64,000 bases of DNA from Vitellaria paradoxa (Eukaryota; Streptophyta; Magnoliopsida; Ericales; Sapotaceae), in the NCBI GenBank assembly GCA_019916065.1, contig CM034237.1, forward strand, positions 43,258,485 to 43,322,484. Reading direction: 5' to 3'. Under the pieces are notes generated by a model. It did no database searches, had not been told where the DNA came from, and saw only the letters and a list, made by a program, of their open reading frames with translations. Of the stretch, positions 12,724-24,223 are shown in pieces. The stretch's first letter is position 1; each line of letters opens with the position of its first letter. The position numbers and the translations under genes are program-made.

Positions 12724-13309
12724 CTCGCTTAGAGTGTCTGTGGAGTCCCAAGAGGATAAAATGTCATTACTATAAAAAGTAGTGCCATATGCAAAACACC
12801 TAGTCTTAAACTTTACCTCCTCATTACAGCGTGGTTGGTTCTATCCCATTCGAGAATACACGATCCAACTTGCACTCAACAACTCAATGTCTTTGTCCCC
12901 TAATTAGATAAAATTTCGACAGCATGTTCGCGTGGTTCTCCAAGTACACGATACACAGACGACATCAGTCGTACCCTGTGTACGCACACAGAGAACAATA
13001 GGACGTCAACTGAAACTTCATCTAACATAGGACAGTACATGAGTTGTTGAAGGCAGGATAGATAATTGCATTCCCAAACTGTCCAAGCTGGACAATTCAA
13101 GAATCGCGTACGTCAATCCCCGCACGTTCATCGAAAGGACAACGAACCTGGTCAAAGACCTAATCCGTTGCCTAAGGATGACCAAACGGGTGGCATACGA
13201 GATTCTCAAATGGGTCTAAGTTTCACTAATATATGGAAGTGAATAAAATAAAGTAGTTCTCAATGTCTGTTTGTTTTCTAACTTAGAATAAAGTATTTAC
13301 AAAGATATT

Positions 13310-13565
13310 GGATTTGGCCCAGGCAAGATTAGAGGTTTACTTTTAATTAGTAATTGAACTAATTAAATATTATTAATTAACTAATGCTGCTTGTCTAATT
13401 AATTACTATATTATTCGGTAAATTACCTAGAAACAATATTATAATATTATTATTTGACCTAATTTTCTTATCGTATTCGTATTTGATTGGACTGGGCCCA
13501 AGAAAGATGTTGGATTGGGCCCAGGCAAGATTAGGGATTTAGTTTTGGATTGGGCCCAGGCAATT
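13310..13565. promoter_or_regulatory. Cluster of TGGGCC/GGCCCA (site II-type) motifs upstream of the CACTA transposase
   Basis: Four copies of a repeated block related to GGATTGGGCCCAGGCAAG occur at about 13,313, 13,493, 13,516 and 13,551. They lie 590-840 bp upstream of the TNP2 start and in its promoter direction. TGGGCC/T elements are known TCP-bound promoter motifs in plants. Their promoter role here is inference from position. Confidence 0.4.
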
Positions 13566-16500
13566 AAAGTTAATTGTTGTTATTCAAAAAAAATAACACT
13601 TAAATAAACTATCCGAATATCAAATATACAACAAATAAAATAATACGATACAAATTAAATAAATTAATAATAGATATTACGAACAATTCAATATTTACTC
13701 ATTATAACATAAATCAAACTATGATTTCAAATAATAAAAGTATTTTCAATCATTTGACTAACCAGCCATTACAATACTAATTGAAACAATCTAATTTGAC
13801 CTAAATTAATTATATTATCAATATTCTAATTCGTTATTTAATATTTTAACTAATATAAATATTTAATGAACCTAAAAAATATAATTTAATATTATTATTT
13901 ACCTAATCTTACTATTTTTAGTATTATTGTTTAATTCAAAATATATAAATTAACAACAAATATTATGATATTAATATTTTTTAGTATTATTGTTTCCTAT
14001 TTATGCTACTTTTTATTTAATATTTTTCATAATATTAATGGTGAACGACAAAAATATATATAAATTATCTAATAAAATTAAAATAAATTATAATAACTCT
14101 TAACAAGATTTTAACTTTGTATATATTAGCTGAGGGGTCTATTTGCCAACAGGCAGAGAAGTCAAGTTTTCTTAACTCCTTTTTTTTTTAATGAATTCTT
14201 TTATCAAAAAATAATTTTTATTTTTAATAATTTTTAAGTATGCTATTTACATTTATGAAAATATTATAAAATAAGAGAACTTACATACAAGTGAAAATTA
14301 TTATTATTATTTTTTTTTTTTTGGTCTTATGCATCCATTCTTATTTAAATGTATTCTTTTGTTGAAAGTAAATAATATGTTTAAAAGTTAAAAAAAAAAA
14401 GAAAAATATTGTTAACAAACTTTATTGTATTAAATTTACTAAAAAATCTATCAACTTTCACTAACTTTTTATACTTTTTTCAAACTATATATTATTTTTA
14501 CATTAAACTTTATATTTTTATTATACTTTGGTCCAATAACTGAGCCTAAACATCGCACAGCCAATGTTGGAAAATCCAACCATGACAATTTCTTAACTTA
14601 ATTTTAATTTATATTTTTAGTGAACCAATAAGTTTTAGTTTAATATTAATATTTAATTAATTCTCATATTTTTAGTATTATTGTCTAACATTATAAATGT
14701 CATAATATAATTTAATTTCCGTAAGGTAAGTTAATCAATTTATTTTTAAAAATTATACATTTATGTATTTATAATTCCAAATATTTTACTTTAATATTGA
14801 TCATATTTAAAATTAATTTCTTAATTGTTTAATCATTACTTCAAAAGCAAATCATATTAAATATTATTGTTCATGTTTTTATATTTTTAAATATGATAAT
14901 TATTTCACTCAATGATAATAATATATATAATTTATTAAAGTAAAATTATTTAATAAATTATATTTTCTTACAAAGAGCTAATTTCAATTCACAGTTACCG
15001 AAATTTAATTAATTTCGGTAACGTAATAACATTAATTAATCTCCTTAACATAATATTAATTAATTTTAATATCATAATATAATTAATTTATTTTAAAAAT
15101 TTATAATATAATTTAATTTCATTAAGGTCACGTTAATTAATATTTTTCATGATTGTTTTAATAAATGATAATAATATATACAAATTATTTAATAAATTAT
15201 ATTATCTTATTAGAACTTAATTTTAGTTTATATTTTTAATGAAAGAGCTAATTTAAATTATATTTTCTTAGAAAGAGCTAATTTTAATTCACATTTTTAA
15301 ATTAGAAAAAATAAGCATTCACTCTTTTATAATTTCAAAAAATTATATTTCAATCAATATATTTTTACTTTTTTTAATACTGATTTTTAATACTTAATTT
15401 TATTGTTTTTAATACCTACTGTAAATATTTAAATTTATAAATATTTTTAAGCTTAATTTAATAAAACATTCGGTCCGTTCAATAAAATTACATTTCTCTT
15501 TTTAAAACTATGTTCATAATTATTTTAACTAATATTTTGTCGCCTTTCACTCATACTTAATTAAATTTATTTTTATAGTTAGTTTAATAAATGATAATAA
15601 AAAAATATAAATTGACAAAAAATTGAAATCTTTATTTAGTCTAATTAATTTTTTTTTAAATTTAAATCTTTATTTAGTCTCCTAAAGTTATATGACGTCT
15701 CCTAAAGTTTCCTTGAATTCGAAACTTTTCAAAAAGAATAGTTATTTATCACTTTTTAAGTTTTTCAAAATTCAAACTATATTAAAAAATTAAAAATTAA
15801 AAAATAAGGAATATGTGGTAATTCTAAAAAATCCCCATTAAAGTAATATTTTAATTTAAATTTATTTCAAAATTTTCTCTCCAAAAATTTTTCCCATTTA
15901 CTAAATTTTTCTTCTAAAATCTCTTTTTTTTTCTTCCAACATACCAATTTTTATAAAATAAAATTAAAAAACAGAAAAATTAAAAAAAAAAACAGCAAAT
16001 TAAAAAACAGAAAAAAAACAGCAAATAAAAAAATAGAAAAAAAACAGCTAATTAAAAAAATTAGAAAAACAGCAATATACATAAAAAAAAAATATTACAC
16101 AGTAAAAAAAAAAATTTGATAGCATCACTGCAATAATATTACAATCCACAACCAACAATTCAAAAAAAAAATCCCAATCAACAGCATATATATGAAATAA
16201 ACAAATTAATGAGTAACTAAAAAAAAAAAAAAAACAAACAATAATATATACATGCATACATGGATAATCATCAAACCCCAACCACAAAAACAAAAAAAAA
16301 AATTATTTACATTTATCCAATAATAAACATGAAAAATACAGAAAATTAAAAAAAATTCAAACTAAAAAAAAAAAAACCCAAACCTGCTGTGGTGGTGGTC
16401 AACCTCCAAAAAAAATCTAATACACAAAAAAAAATTAGTGTTTATTAGAGAGAGAGAGAAAGATAGAGCAAAATAGAGAAAGAGAGAGAGCTAGAGAGGG

Positions 16501-16640
16501 AGAGCATTACCGGGGGTTCCGGCGACGGCGGCAAGGGGATTCCGGCGACGGCAGCGGGGAGGAGAGAGAGGCAGGGGGAGAAAGGAGAGAGCGCGGGGGA
16601 GAGAGAGAAAAAAGAGGAAGGGAGGGAGAGGAAAAAGAGA
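13566..16640. other. Non-coding interior of the CACTA element
   Basis: This is extremely AT-rich sequence without credible genes. The stretch 14,410-14,545 resembles the MITE family seen at 41,555 and 43,615 (ACTTTTTATACTTTTTTC, then TTTTTATTATACTTTGG). From 16,440 to 16,640 the composition flips to purine-rich GA repeats and a GC-rich CCGGCGACGGCGGC segment, possibly the transcribed 5' leader of an internal unit. Confidence 0.5.
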
Positions 16641-16659
16641 GTGGCGTTCTGCCCGATAT

Positions 16660-16871
16660 AACTAACATATTAGCGACCACTTGGTCGCTAATGCTGTCGC
16701 TACAACAGTGTTAGCGACTGCTAAAAGCGGTCGCGCGAATTTTCTCGTCATCGATACCTTGCCGCACGGGATTAGCGACGGCAATTAAAGCGACCACCCA
16801 AAGCGGTCGCTAATACACTTTAAGCGGTCGCCCGAGTTTTCCACTCGCCGATTACCCAATCTTTAGTAGTG
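16660..16871. repeat. CACTA right subterminal repeat array
   Basis: Units such as TTAGCGACCAC, GGTCGCTAAT, AGCGGTCGC and CGGTCGCCC recur in both orientations up to the terminal TAGTG. They match the motif of the left array. Confidence 0.75.
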
Positions 16872-17158
16872 TTTCCTATTTTGAATTCATTTTTTATTTT
16901 ATACTTTCGAAAATAAGGAAAAAAACTCAAAATGCATTTGGTCATTGTGTTTTCAAATTTTGTTTTAAGAAATAAAAAATAAGTTTACATATAAAATGAA
17001 AAATGACAAGAAATCGTTTTTAGTATTCTTAATTCAAAATAAGAAAAATTTTAAAATAATGAAAATAAAGTATTTTCTATTTCTTTATTATGAGATTTTT
17101 AAAACATAAAATGGAAACAAAAAATAGAAAACAAAAAAGTAAACCAAATGCCACCTTA

Positions 17159-17930
17159 CACTACAACAAATCACACTTTCGGCAACCACTTTTACCGACC
17201 AAATATAAATTTGGTCGCTAAAGGTGACTTTTTCCGACCAAATACAAATTTAGTAGCCAATAGTCACTTTTCTCCGACCAAACAAACGTTAGTCGTCAAA
17301 TGATAACTTTTCTCGACTAATTGATCGCTAAAAGGCAACTTTTCCCGACCAAATATAAATTTGGTCACTAAAGGCGAACTTTTTCCGACTAATTGGTCGG
17401 CAAAAGTGTAAAAAAATTATTACAATGAAAGTTAAAATAACTAAATAAAAATAATAAAAAGTTTAACACTTTTGGCGACTAATTGGTCGGCAAAAGTGTA
17501 AAAAAGAAATTATTAAAAAAAAGTTAAAATAATTAAATAAAAATAGAAAAAATTTTAACACTTTTGGCGACCAATTGGTCGCTAAAGGGGAACTTTTTCC
17601 GATCAATTGATCGGCAAAAGTGTTAAAATTTTTTAATATATATATAAATATGTAAAATATATATACAAATGAAAGCTTGGCCTAGTGGCCAAACATGCCA
17701 GCTTCCAAAGAGATGGCATGAGTTCGAGTCTCACTAACAACAACAACAAAAATCTCAAAAATATAGAGACGACACGTGGCATAATGATAGATTGACACGT
17801 GGCACAACACCAAGGTGCCATGTGGCATAATGACATGTCAACAAATAATGTCAACCAATTGGTTGGCAAAAGATTTTGTATTTTTTCCCATTAAATATTC
17901 TTTGCCAACCAATTGGTCAGGAAAGGTTTT
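17159..17930. mobile_element. Second CACTA element, non-autonomous, 3' end missing
   Basis: It begins CACTACAACAAATCACAC immediately after a TTA. It carries subterminal units of the form CCGACCAATTGGTCGG/GGTCGCTAAA. It belongs to the same family as 37,014-38,497, whose inner sequence it contains in opposite orientation. No TAGTG end is found. At about 17,930 it passes into sequence colinear with the TNL-C flank (27,080 onward), so a deletion removed its right end. Confidence 0.75.
17686..17735 (+). repeat. tRNA/SINE-like pol III box pair inside the CACTA MITE
   Basis: TGGCCTAGTGG matches the A-box consensus. GAGTTCGAGTCTC, about 33 bp downstream, matches a B box. The spacing fits a tRNA-derived SINE head. 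A degenerate inverse copy lies in the CACTA at about 37,529-37,588. There is no downstream oligo-T or intact cloverleaf, so it is a fossil rather than a tRNA gene. Confidence 0.5.
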
Positions 17931-18451
17931 AAAATCAAAAATTTAGTATCTCTAACCCTAAATGTTGAAAATAATCCTTGATTTAATTTATTTTTTAAAT
18001 TAAACTCAACAATTAACTTTTTACCCTTAATTTTTTAAAATATATTTTTAATTGCAAAAATAAATTTTAATATAATTCTTACTTCAGTTTATGTATATTT
18101 TTTTAACTAAACTTAAATTTAAACGGTGAAAAAAGGAAAGGGATTAAAGTAAAGAGAAAAATAAAAGAATATAAAAATTCTAAACACCATAAAATTGAAA
18201 CAACCTTCATAAATTTCACCACTTGCTAACCTCTCTTACGTGTCTTGACAAGAACCTTAATTTCACAGAAAAAAAAAAAAAAATTGAATGTGGAGTCATA
18301 AGTTCTTCAATGCTGCATTTTGTCTTCTTCATTATCTATTTTATAAGTTCTCTAGTAAAATAAATTATTCTTTCGGACTTTGTCTTTTGTATTAGTTTTT
18401 AATTGTCTTTTTCCTAATATTGTCAAATATGACATGATTAAGAAAATCTTA

Positions 18452-18651
18452 GCGTTTGTTTGGATAGAAATAAAAATTTAATTTTTTTTTATTTTTGTGC
18501 AAACTAAGATTTAAAAGTCAATTTTATCCCATTCATACACAAAAACCAAAGATACTTAAGAAGGTATATCGGTAATTGTAGCATAATTATTCCCCAATTT
18601 GTGCTAGAAATAAAGAATCTAGATTTTTTTATTTTTTATCCAAACAAACCT
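18452..18651. mobile_element. Tourist-like MITE (200 bp), B copy
   Basis: The inverted ends are GCGTTTGTTTGGATA...ATAAAAA and TTTTTATCCAAACAAACCT, with TTA duplications at 18,449-18,451 and 18,652-18,654. The orthologous insertion is 27,595-27,796. Confidence 0.8.
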
Positions 18652-19174
18652 TTAGCTCAGGGCACAGTAGTGAATTTTGAGACTAAAAGATATATATACT
18701 GCAAATATATTGCAATAATAAGTTTAAAACATTCTCATACATTGTTTAAAACTTTTGAATTCAATTTACAAAATCATGTGAAGAAGAGCTCAGGATAAGA
18801 AGGTGATCCAACTATTGTTAACCCTTTTTAAAGCATATGATTTAAAACTTATACAATTAGGAGAGTTTTTGTTCATTTCACAATTTATATGCCGTACTTG
18901 ATGCGTTGGGTGGTTCAATGTTTATATGGCCTTGGATGAAGTTTGTAATTGTTTTTTATTTTTTATAAATAATATAAAAAATTAATAAATGCAAAATATT
19001 TATTTTTTTTTCATGTAAACTAAGTTTTTAAATATTTTGAGACACAAAATTAATTATCAAATTTTTATATTTAATTTTTATTTACCAATTTATCAGGAGT
19101 GACAAAAAATATGTGAAAGGCTTCATTTATTTCAAATTCAGTGAGTTATTTTTGTTACAAATTGATGACCCTTA

Positions 19175-19434
19175 GACTTGGTTTGAGAAAGAAAATAGTT
19201 GGTTCATTTTTAACTAGTTACTAATTAACTAAAAATAAACTAGCTATTTTTGTGTTTAGGAAGGGAAAAATGTGACTTTTTTTAGGTGACTTTTTAATTT
19301 TTGTTAAATTGATATTTTTACTTTTTGAAGATTTAAAAAAAGATTAAAATATAAAATAATAAATTTAGTCATTTCATAAATAAACAAATAAGCTAAGTAG
19401 CCGGCCATTAAGCTCTTTCTTTACTAATGCAGCT
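19175..19434. mobile_element. Tourist-like MITE (260 bp), B copy
   Basis: It is flanked by TTA (19,172-19,174 and 19,435-19,437). The terminal repeats are eroded here but clear in the sister copy at 28,331-28,594. Confidence 0.65.
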
Positions 19435-19740
19435 TTATATTTGTTTTACAACTATTAACTTGAATAACAATTTAGGTCAATAACATTTATATTCCAATTT
19501 TAAAAAATTTTACTATGAGTCAGTTGATTTGGGTTAAGCAACAAGTTTCCTGTTTACATGAACCAAAATACTAAATTTTTATTTAACTTAAACCTTGATG
19601 GTCTAATGCACTCATATCATTAAGACATTAATATATCCAAAAAAATGATCCTAAATTTTGAGGCAATTAATCACTTAAAAAGAAAATTCAAGAATATATA
19701 TAAAAAAAAAAAAAAAACTCGAGCGAGAGAGAGAGAGTGA

Positions 19741-19783
<43 letters not shown>

Positions 19784-20483
19784 GACATCGACGTATATAA
19801 GTTGTCCAATTACTGCCACATTTTGTCTTCTTCATTTTTTGTTTTCTAAAAAATTCTTTTCCATCAATCCACTTCCTCCAATGGACAGCCTGCAAACAAT
19901 GACCAGGGTTTTTGGATAAAGCACACCTCCCCCCAAATAATAATAATAATAATAATGAAATAAAATAAATTAATAGAAAGCACCACAGAAATTACGAAAA
20001 AGTTAAATAAAGCAAAATTAATTTTTGTTTCTTCTGACAATTATTATTTACTAAAATAGAAAGCAAAAGCCAGGAAAAAAGATAGGAAAACTAAGGTTTT
20101 AAGAAGCTGCAGTGGAAAAATCCATTGTAAAGGGTGCATCAATGGGCGGTCTAAATTAGATTGTATTTAATCTAATGGTTCTAATTTAATTAAATTAAAA
20201 TTAATTTTAAAATAAAATAAAAGTTAAAAAAAATTGATCGTAATACAATTAATACAGAATATGAAAAATCATATCACATTAAATACAATTCAATGTTGAT
20301 GTACCGCTGCCCTCCACTACAGCCTTCTAGAACTTAGAAAACTGCCCTTTTTAAATATGGTTTGATGTTTCAAATTAATCCACTACAGTCTTCTAGAACC
20401 CGGAAAACTGCCGTTTTTAAATATGGTTTGATGCTTCAAATTAATGTACGTACAAAAATAAATTCATTTAATGTAGGTGGATT

Positions 20484-20630
20484 TCTTTTTCGTTTTTTTT
20501 TTTTTTTTGAAAGGTAAAGTTTTTTTTTTTTTTTTTCATATAAGGGGGGAGAGGGAAGACTCGAACTCGAGTCACAAGCGGGCATGATAGACTCTTAACC
20601 ATTGAGTTACAGGCCACACTCTTGCTTACC
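20484..20630 (-). mobile_element. tRNA-derived SINE-like insertion near the TNL-B 3' end
   Basis: On the minus strand it reads an A-box-like TAACTCAATGG (about 20,600-20,610), a B box GAGTTCGAGTC (about 20,559-20,569), a short body and then long A-runs, as expected of a SINE with a poly(A) tail. The TNL-C flank lacks it (about 31,200), so it inserted after the duplication. Its exact target duplication is unclear. It lies just past the TNL-B stop codon and could be read into its 3' UTR. Confidence 0.65.
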
Positions 20631-20669
20631 TCTTGCTTTCATTTGGAGAAGCTTCGACTGCTCTAGCAC

Positions 20670-21572
20670 TCAAATCTCCCAACTTCTGGCCTCAACAATT
20701 CTCAAGCTTTTCTCCTTATCCCAGGATTCTAGGTTACGACGGAATACTTCTTCAACTTCCTCTGTGAAGAAAGCAAATTAACCACAAAAGTTTTTAGCGA
20801 TGGATAAGAAAATTTCTTTCTCCTTTTCACTTTCATCTTACCATTATTAACTTATTTACTCAACAAAAAAGGGGAAAAAAACAAATAATTTAACTTAATT
20901 TGTGGAATAAGAAGATAAGCACCTGTATTTAGTGTAGAGTCCTCGAATAAAAATTTACCCCAATCGGAGCTACTCCAGTGACCATGTCCTAACGGTTTTT
21001 CACTTGAATAATGATGGTAATAGGATAGGAAATGAGCACATCCTATACGAGCATGTCTATAACCAAAATCCTCAAAATTTAGATATGAGGAGTTTTGCTG
21101 TTGCTATGTTAATTCTTCATTTTCTTCATCATAATGGACAATGTTGATGCCGCACTCTTTCACTTGAAAACCAACACCCACAACCACTGTTACCTTCACT
21201 TCATCGCTAGCATTCAAATGGAAAAAGTTTCCAACCTTCCATTGGCTTAACCATATTACTTGTTCGTCCCCTTCTGGAATGACAAAATGTCTCGGACCAT
21301 AGATCCAGTTAAGACCCTTGCTCTTATTACTTACTTTAGTAAATAATGGAGGAGGGTACCAAATCTCTTTTTTGAAAAGTGCATAAATAGAGTAAACATT
21401 CAAGCTTCGGATCTTCTGATTAGGAAGTGAACAAGAAGGCACAATAAATGATAAGGAAGAGGAGGAGGAGAAAGACCCTCTACTACTACTACTTTTATGG
21501 CTGAACCACCACCCTGTTGGAACCTCTCTTCTTGGAATAAATGTGCTGAATATAAAACCATTCATGCAATCC
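20670..21572 (-). pseudogene. TNL-B exons 5-6: C-JID (post-LRR) region
   Basis: Exon 5 begins in GLHE-like sequence and runs FIFSTFIPRREVPTGWWF, SFIVPSCSLPNQKIRSLNVYS and NWIYGPRHFVIPEGD, the C-terminal jelly-roll/Ig-like domain known to help effector recognition in TNLs such as ROQ1 and RPP1. TAG follows EELT. The acceptor reads AACAT where TNL-C has AACAG. Confidence 0.8.
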
Positions 21573-21666
21573 ATGTTCCATTAAACTCACAAACTATTAT
21601 CATTAATTACACATGTATTATCCACACACACACGCACACACACACACAGACGGAGAGAAAGAGCAC

Positions 21667-23035
21667 CTGAATAGGAAGCTTCTCCAGTTTTTCATAATCA
21701 CCTAAATACAACCCAATGAAGTTCATTTCCGTATTAGCTATAGATTCTAAGTTACATAAGCCCAAACTGTCCATTATAACAGTATCAACTTTTCCTATGG
21801 GTTCCAACTCGCAATATTTTTCATCCCAAATAAATTCAAACCTTTTCATCTGTGTGGTTGAATGCATAGCGAAGGGCTGCAAACCTGTTATTCTTTCCAA
21901 TGATGGGCAATCTCCTACATTCAGTGCAACGATGCTTGGTAGCTTGATGAGTGATTGGAGTTTTGTGCACAATCGGACATTGAGCTTCCGGAGCCTAGTA
22001 AAACTTCTAACGAAATCAGGCAGTTTCGAAATTGGATTTCCACGTAGATTTAAGTCTAACAAGAAGTGTGGGGAACTAAACTCCATTGGGAAAGCATCAT
22101 CTGAAAGATTACAGTTTGCAAGACTTAAGGTTACTAAAGATCGAGGTAAGATTGACCAAAAGCATGTTTCTAGAATTTTTCTAGACACCGGTGCTAGAGC
22201 CCTAACAAATACATGCCATGGTTTGACCTTCCAACTAATGGAGACTGATTGATTTATGGTAGTTCCATCAGCATGAAAGACTTTCAAAGATTCCATCATC
22301 TTTATCTTTGCTGGCAAGTGGATCAAATTTGAGCAACCGGATACAATAAGTCTTTCAAGAGATTTTAGCATAACTATACTTTCTGGAAGTTTTCTAATAT
22401 TTATGCAATCCTTCAAATCCAAGAGAACTAGTCCCTCGAGGTTTCCAATTGATTCATGAACCTCAACCAAACTTGCATAATCTTCCAAAATAAGCTTTTC
22501 TAAACTGGGTACCACAGTAAAGTTCAAAATTTTAACAAGACTATGAGAATGACTGAGAACAAGGGTTTTTAATGACCTAAGAACCTGTACAGAGAAAATT
22601 ATAAGGTTGGTTATCTTATTCTATAAAGACCCTCTAAGAAAAGGAAAACATAGCAAAAAATATTAGTACCATACCTTAGATCCTTCCAAACTTCTATTAA
22701 CTTGCTATAGCTCATGTTAAGAACAACTAGCCTCTCCAAACATAAATCTCTGGGTATATATTTTAAAGGCAATCCATGCCAGCGCAAAAATTTTAGTTCT
22801 TTTGGAAAATTTTCATAGTCTCCTTTCAGCTCTACATAATTGAGCTGAAGTAACCTTAGTTTGTGCATTTTTCCCAATGAACTAGTTTCCAAGATTGCCC
22901 CATTGAAATCTCCAAAAAGAGTATCTACAAAGTTTAAGAGGCGCCTTTTTTATTGGGAAAAATGATTTCTCTTGTAGAGTTGTCTTCTTCCAAGGTATGC
23001 ATGTCGAGAATGAGGCCTTCAATTGTATCAGTGCC
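21667..23035 (-). pseudogene. TNL-B exons 3-4: linker and LRR
   Basis: Exon 3 (23,035-22,675) carries TDTIEGLILDMH, then, out of frame, the GDYENFPKELKFLRWHGLPL linker typical of TNLs. Exon 4 (22,584-21,667) has leucine-rich repeats: LVLLDLKDCINIRKLP, SLERLIVSGCSNLIHLP, LVTLSLANCNLSDDAFP and LLDLNLRGNPISKLP. Exon 4 itself is open throughout. Confidence 0.8.
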
Positions 23036-23127
23036 GTAAGTAAGATAGAAAAACAACATTAGAGATGCATTTTGCACAAGCACATAAAAATATATAAATA
23101 AGGACAAGATCAAATATTGGCTCTTAC

Positions 23128-24223
23128 CATTTTATGTCTCAAAACTTTGAAGGCATCATTATGATGCCATAACCTGCTACGTCTCCCAAGCTCTGTAGGT
23201 GATTCTTGGCGAACAATTTCTCTTCCCATGTCTCGAAACCAATTATGCATCTTTAGTTTTTTATTATCAATTTCTAACATGCATCTATCAATAAGATTTT
23301 TAATTCCAACTAATGTGAAGCAACCGCATCCATCTAGTATTGCCCTTACATAATCTTCGTCCTCTCCAACAAAAAAACAAGCAATGTCCAGGAATAAATT
23401 TTTGTCATGGTCATCTGACAAAGACTCATAACTAATTCTCAGTTTTTTCAAAATTTGATTGTCAGAGATTGCTTCCAATTTCTTCAATGCATTTATCCAT
23501 ACTTCAACTCCCTACCCACGTAAAGTAGAGCCCAAAACTTTCAAGACTAACGGAAGTCCACCACATTGTATTACCGCCTTTTTAGCATGCTCGACATAAG
23601 ATTCAGGTGGATTGTCTGGATAGAAGGCATGGTGGCTAAACAGCTTAAATGATTCATGATCCTCCAAATATCCAACTCTATGCACCATATGATTATGAAC
23701 ACCCTTTAATAGCCCCTCATGTCTAGTTGTTATAACAATTTTACTTCCTCGGTACGACCAATCTTGAAATTCCAATACTAAATTTATTTGGTCTATTTGA
23801 TCCACATCATCAAGAACAAGAAGGACTTTTTTACGACAAACTACATGTTTAATCCTATTTGTTCCTTCATAAATATTGTGTATTTTTTGCTTACGGTTAA
23901 GAATGTCCACAAGAAGTTGCTTCTGTAAATCGACCAAACCATTTGGTTGTTCACAAGTTTCTCTTACATTTGCAAGAAAACTGCTACCTCCAAATTTTTG
24001 GAAGTTGCAATCATAAAAATGTCTTGTTATTGTGGTTTTACCTATTCCACCCATCCCACAAATTGCGAGTATATTAACATCAGTTGATGCATCTTCTAAC
24101 CACAAATTAATGTCTCTGGCTTGAGCTTCTAATCCAATTAGGAAAGGGTCATTGCTCAAGATTGTGCGCTTTAACTTATCTTCGATTACTGTAACAATTT
24201 TTTGAATAAACTTTGACTCGTAC
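23128..24223 (-). pseudogene. TNL-B exon 2: NB-ARC domain with one nonsense codon
   Basis: This is the nucleotide-binding switch domain. The P-loop is GMGGIGKTTITRHFYD, kinase-2 is KVLLVLDDVDQ, RNBS-B is GSKIVITTRHEG, and GLPLVLKVLGS follows. A single in-frame TAG at 23,509-23,511 then interrupts, and the same frame continues with KKLEAISDNQ, LFLDIACFFVGEDEDY and LKMHNWFRDMGREI. The MHD motif reads MHN. Confidence 0.88.

Larger units (their letters stand above)
6661..16871 (-). mobile_element. CACTA (En/Spm-type) DNA transposon, 10.2 kb, degenerate autonomous
   Basis: It starts CACTACTGGAAAGA and ends TCTTTAGTAGTG, the hallmark CACTA terminal inverted repeats. Both ends carry dense subterminal GGTCGCTAA-type repeats. 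The interior holds two minus-strand genes typical of the superfamily: a TNP2-like transposase (9275-12,723) and a Transposase_24/TNPA-like gene (about 7470-9171). Both contain stops. The flanking trinucleotides are TAT and TTT, so the expected 3-bp duplication is not perfect. This may reflect mutation in the A/T-rich MITE arm it landed in. Confidence 0.9.
6616..17155. mobile_element. Tourist-like MITE split by a CACTA element
   Basis: The left end GGGCTCATTTACGTTTTTT (from 6616) and the right end AAAAAGTAAACCAAATGCCACC (to 17,155) are inverted relatives. Both are flanked by TTA (6613-6615 and 17,156-17,158). Removing the CACTA at 6661-16,871 leaves a MITE of about 330 bp. The sister flank at about 27,075-27,090 lacks it entirely and gives the empty site. 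It therefore inserted after the B/C duplication, or was lost from the C flank. Confidence 0.65.
17931..20669. other. 3' flank of TNL-B, colinear with 27,080-31,245
   Basis: Apart from the MITEs and the SINE listed separately, this is AT-rich DNA without genes. It contains a (GT)n microsatellite at 19,745-19,774 and an (AAT)n run near 19,939-19,957. Its similarity to the TNL-C 3' flank extends through the MITEs, which identifies it as part of the duplicated unit. Confidence 0.65.

Noticed and set aside
19671..19919. Short frames on both strands through the GT repeat (CVCVCV / HTHTHT)
   Set aside because: These are translations of a microsatellite in the TNL-B 3' flank, with no supporting context.
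21716..22252. A 178-codon plus-strand frame opposite the TNL-B LRR, with a 170-codon equivalent at 32,311-32,823
   Set aside because: They are antisense shadows of leucine-rich repeat exons. Conservation between copies is explained by the recent duplication, and the encoded sequences look like nothing known.
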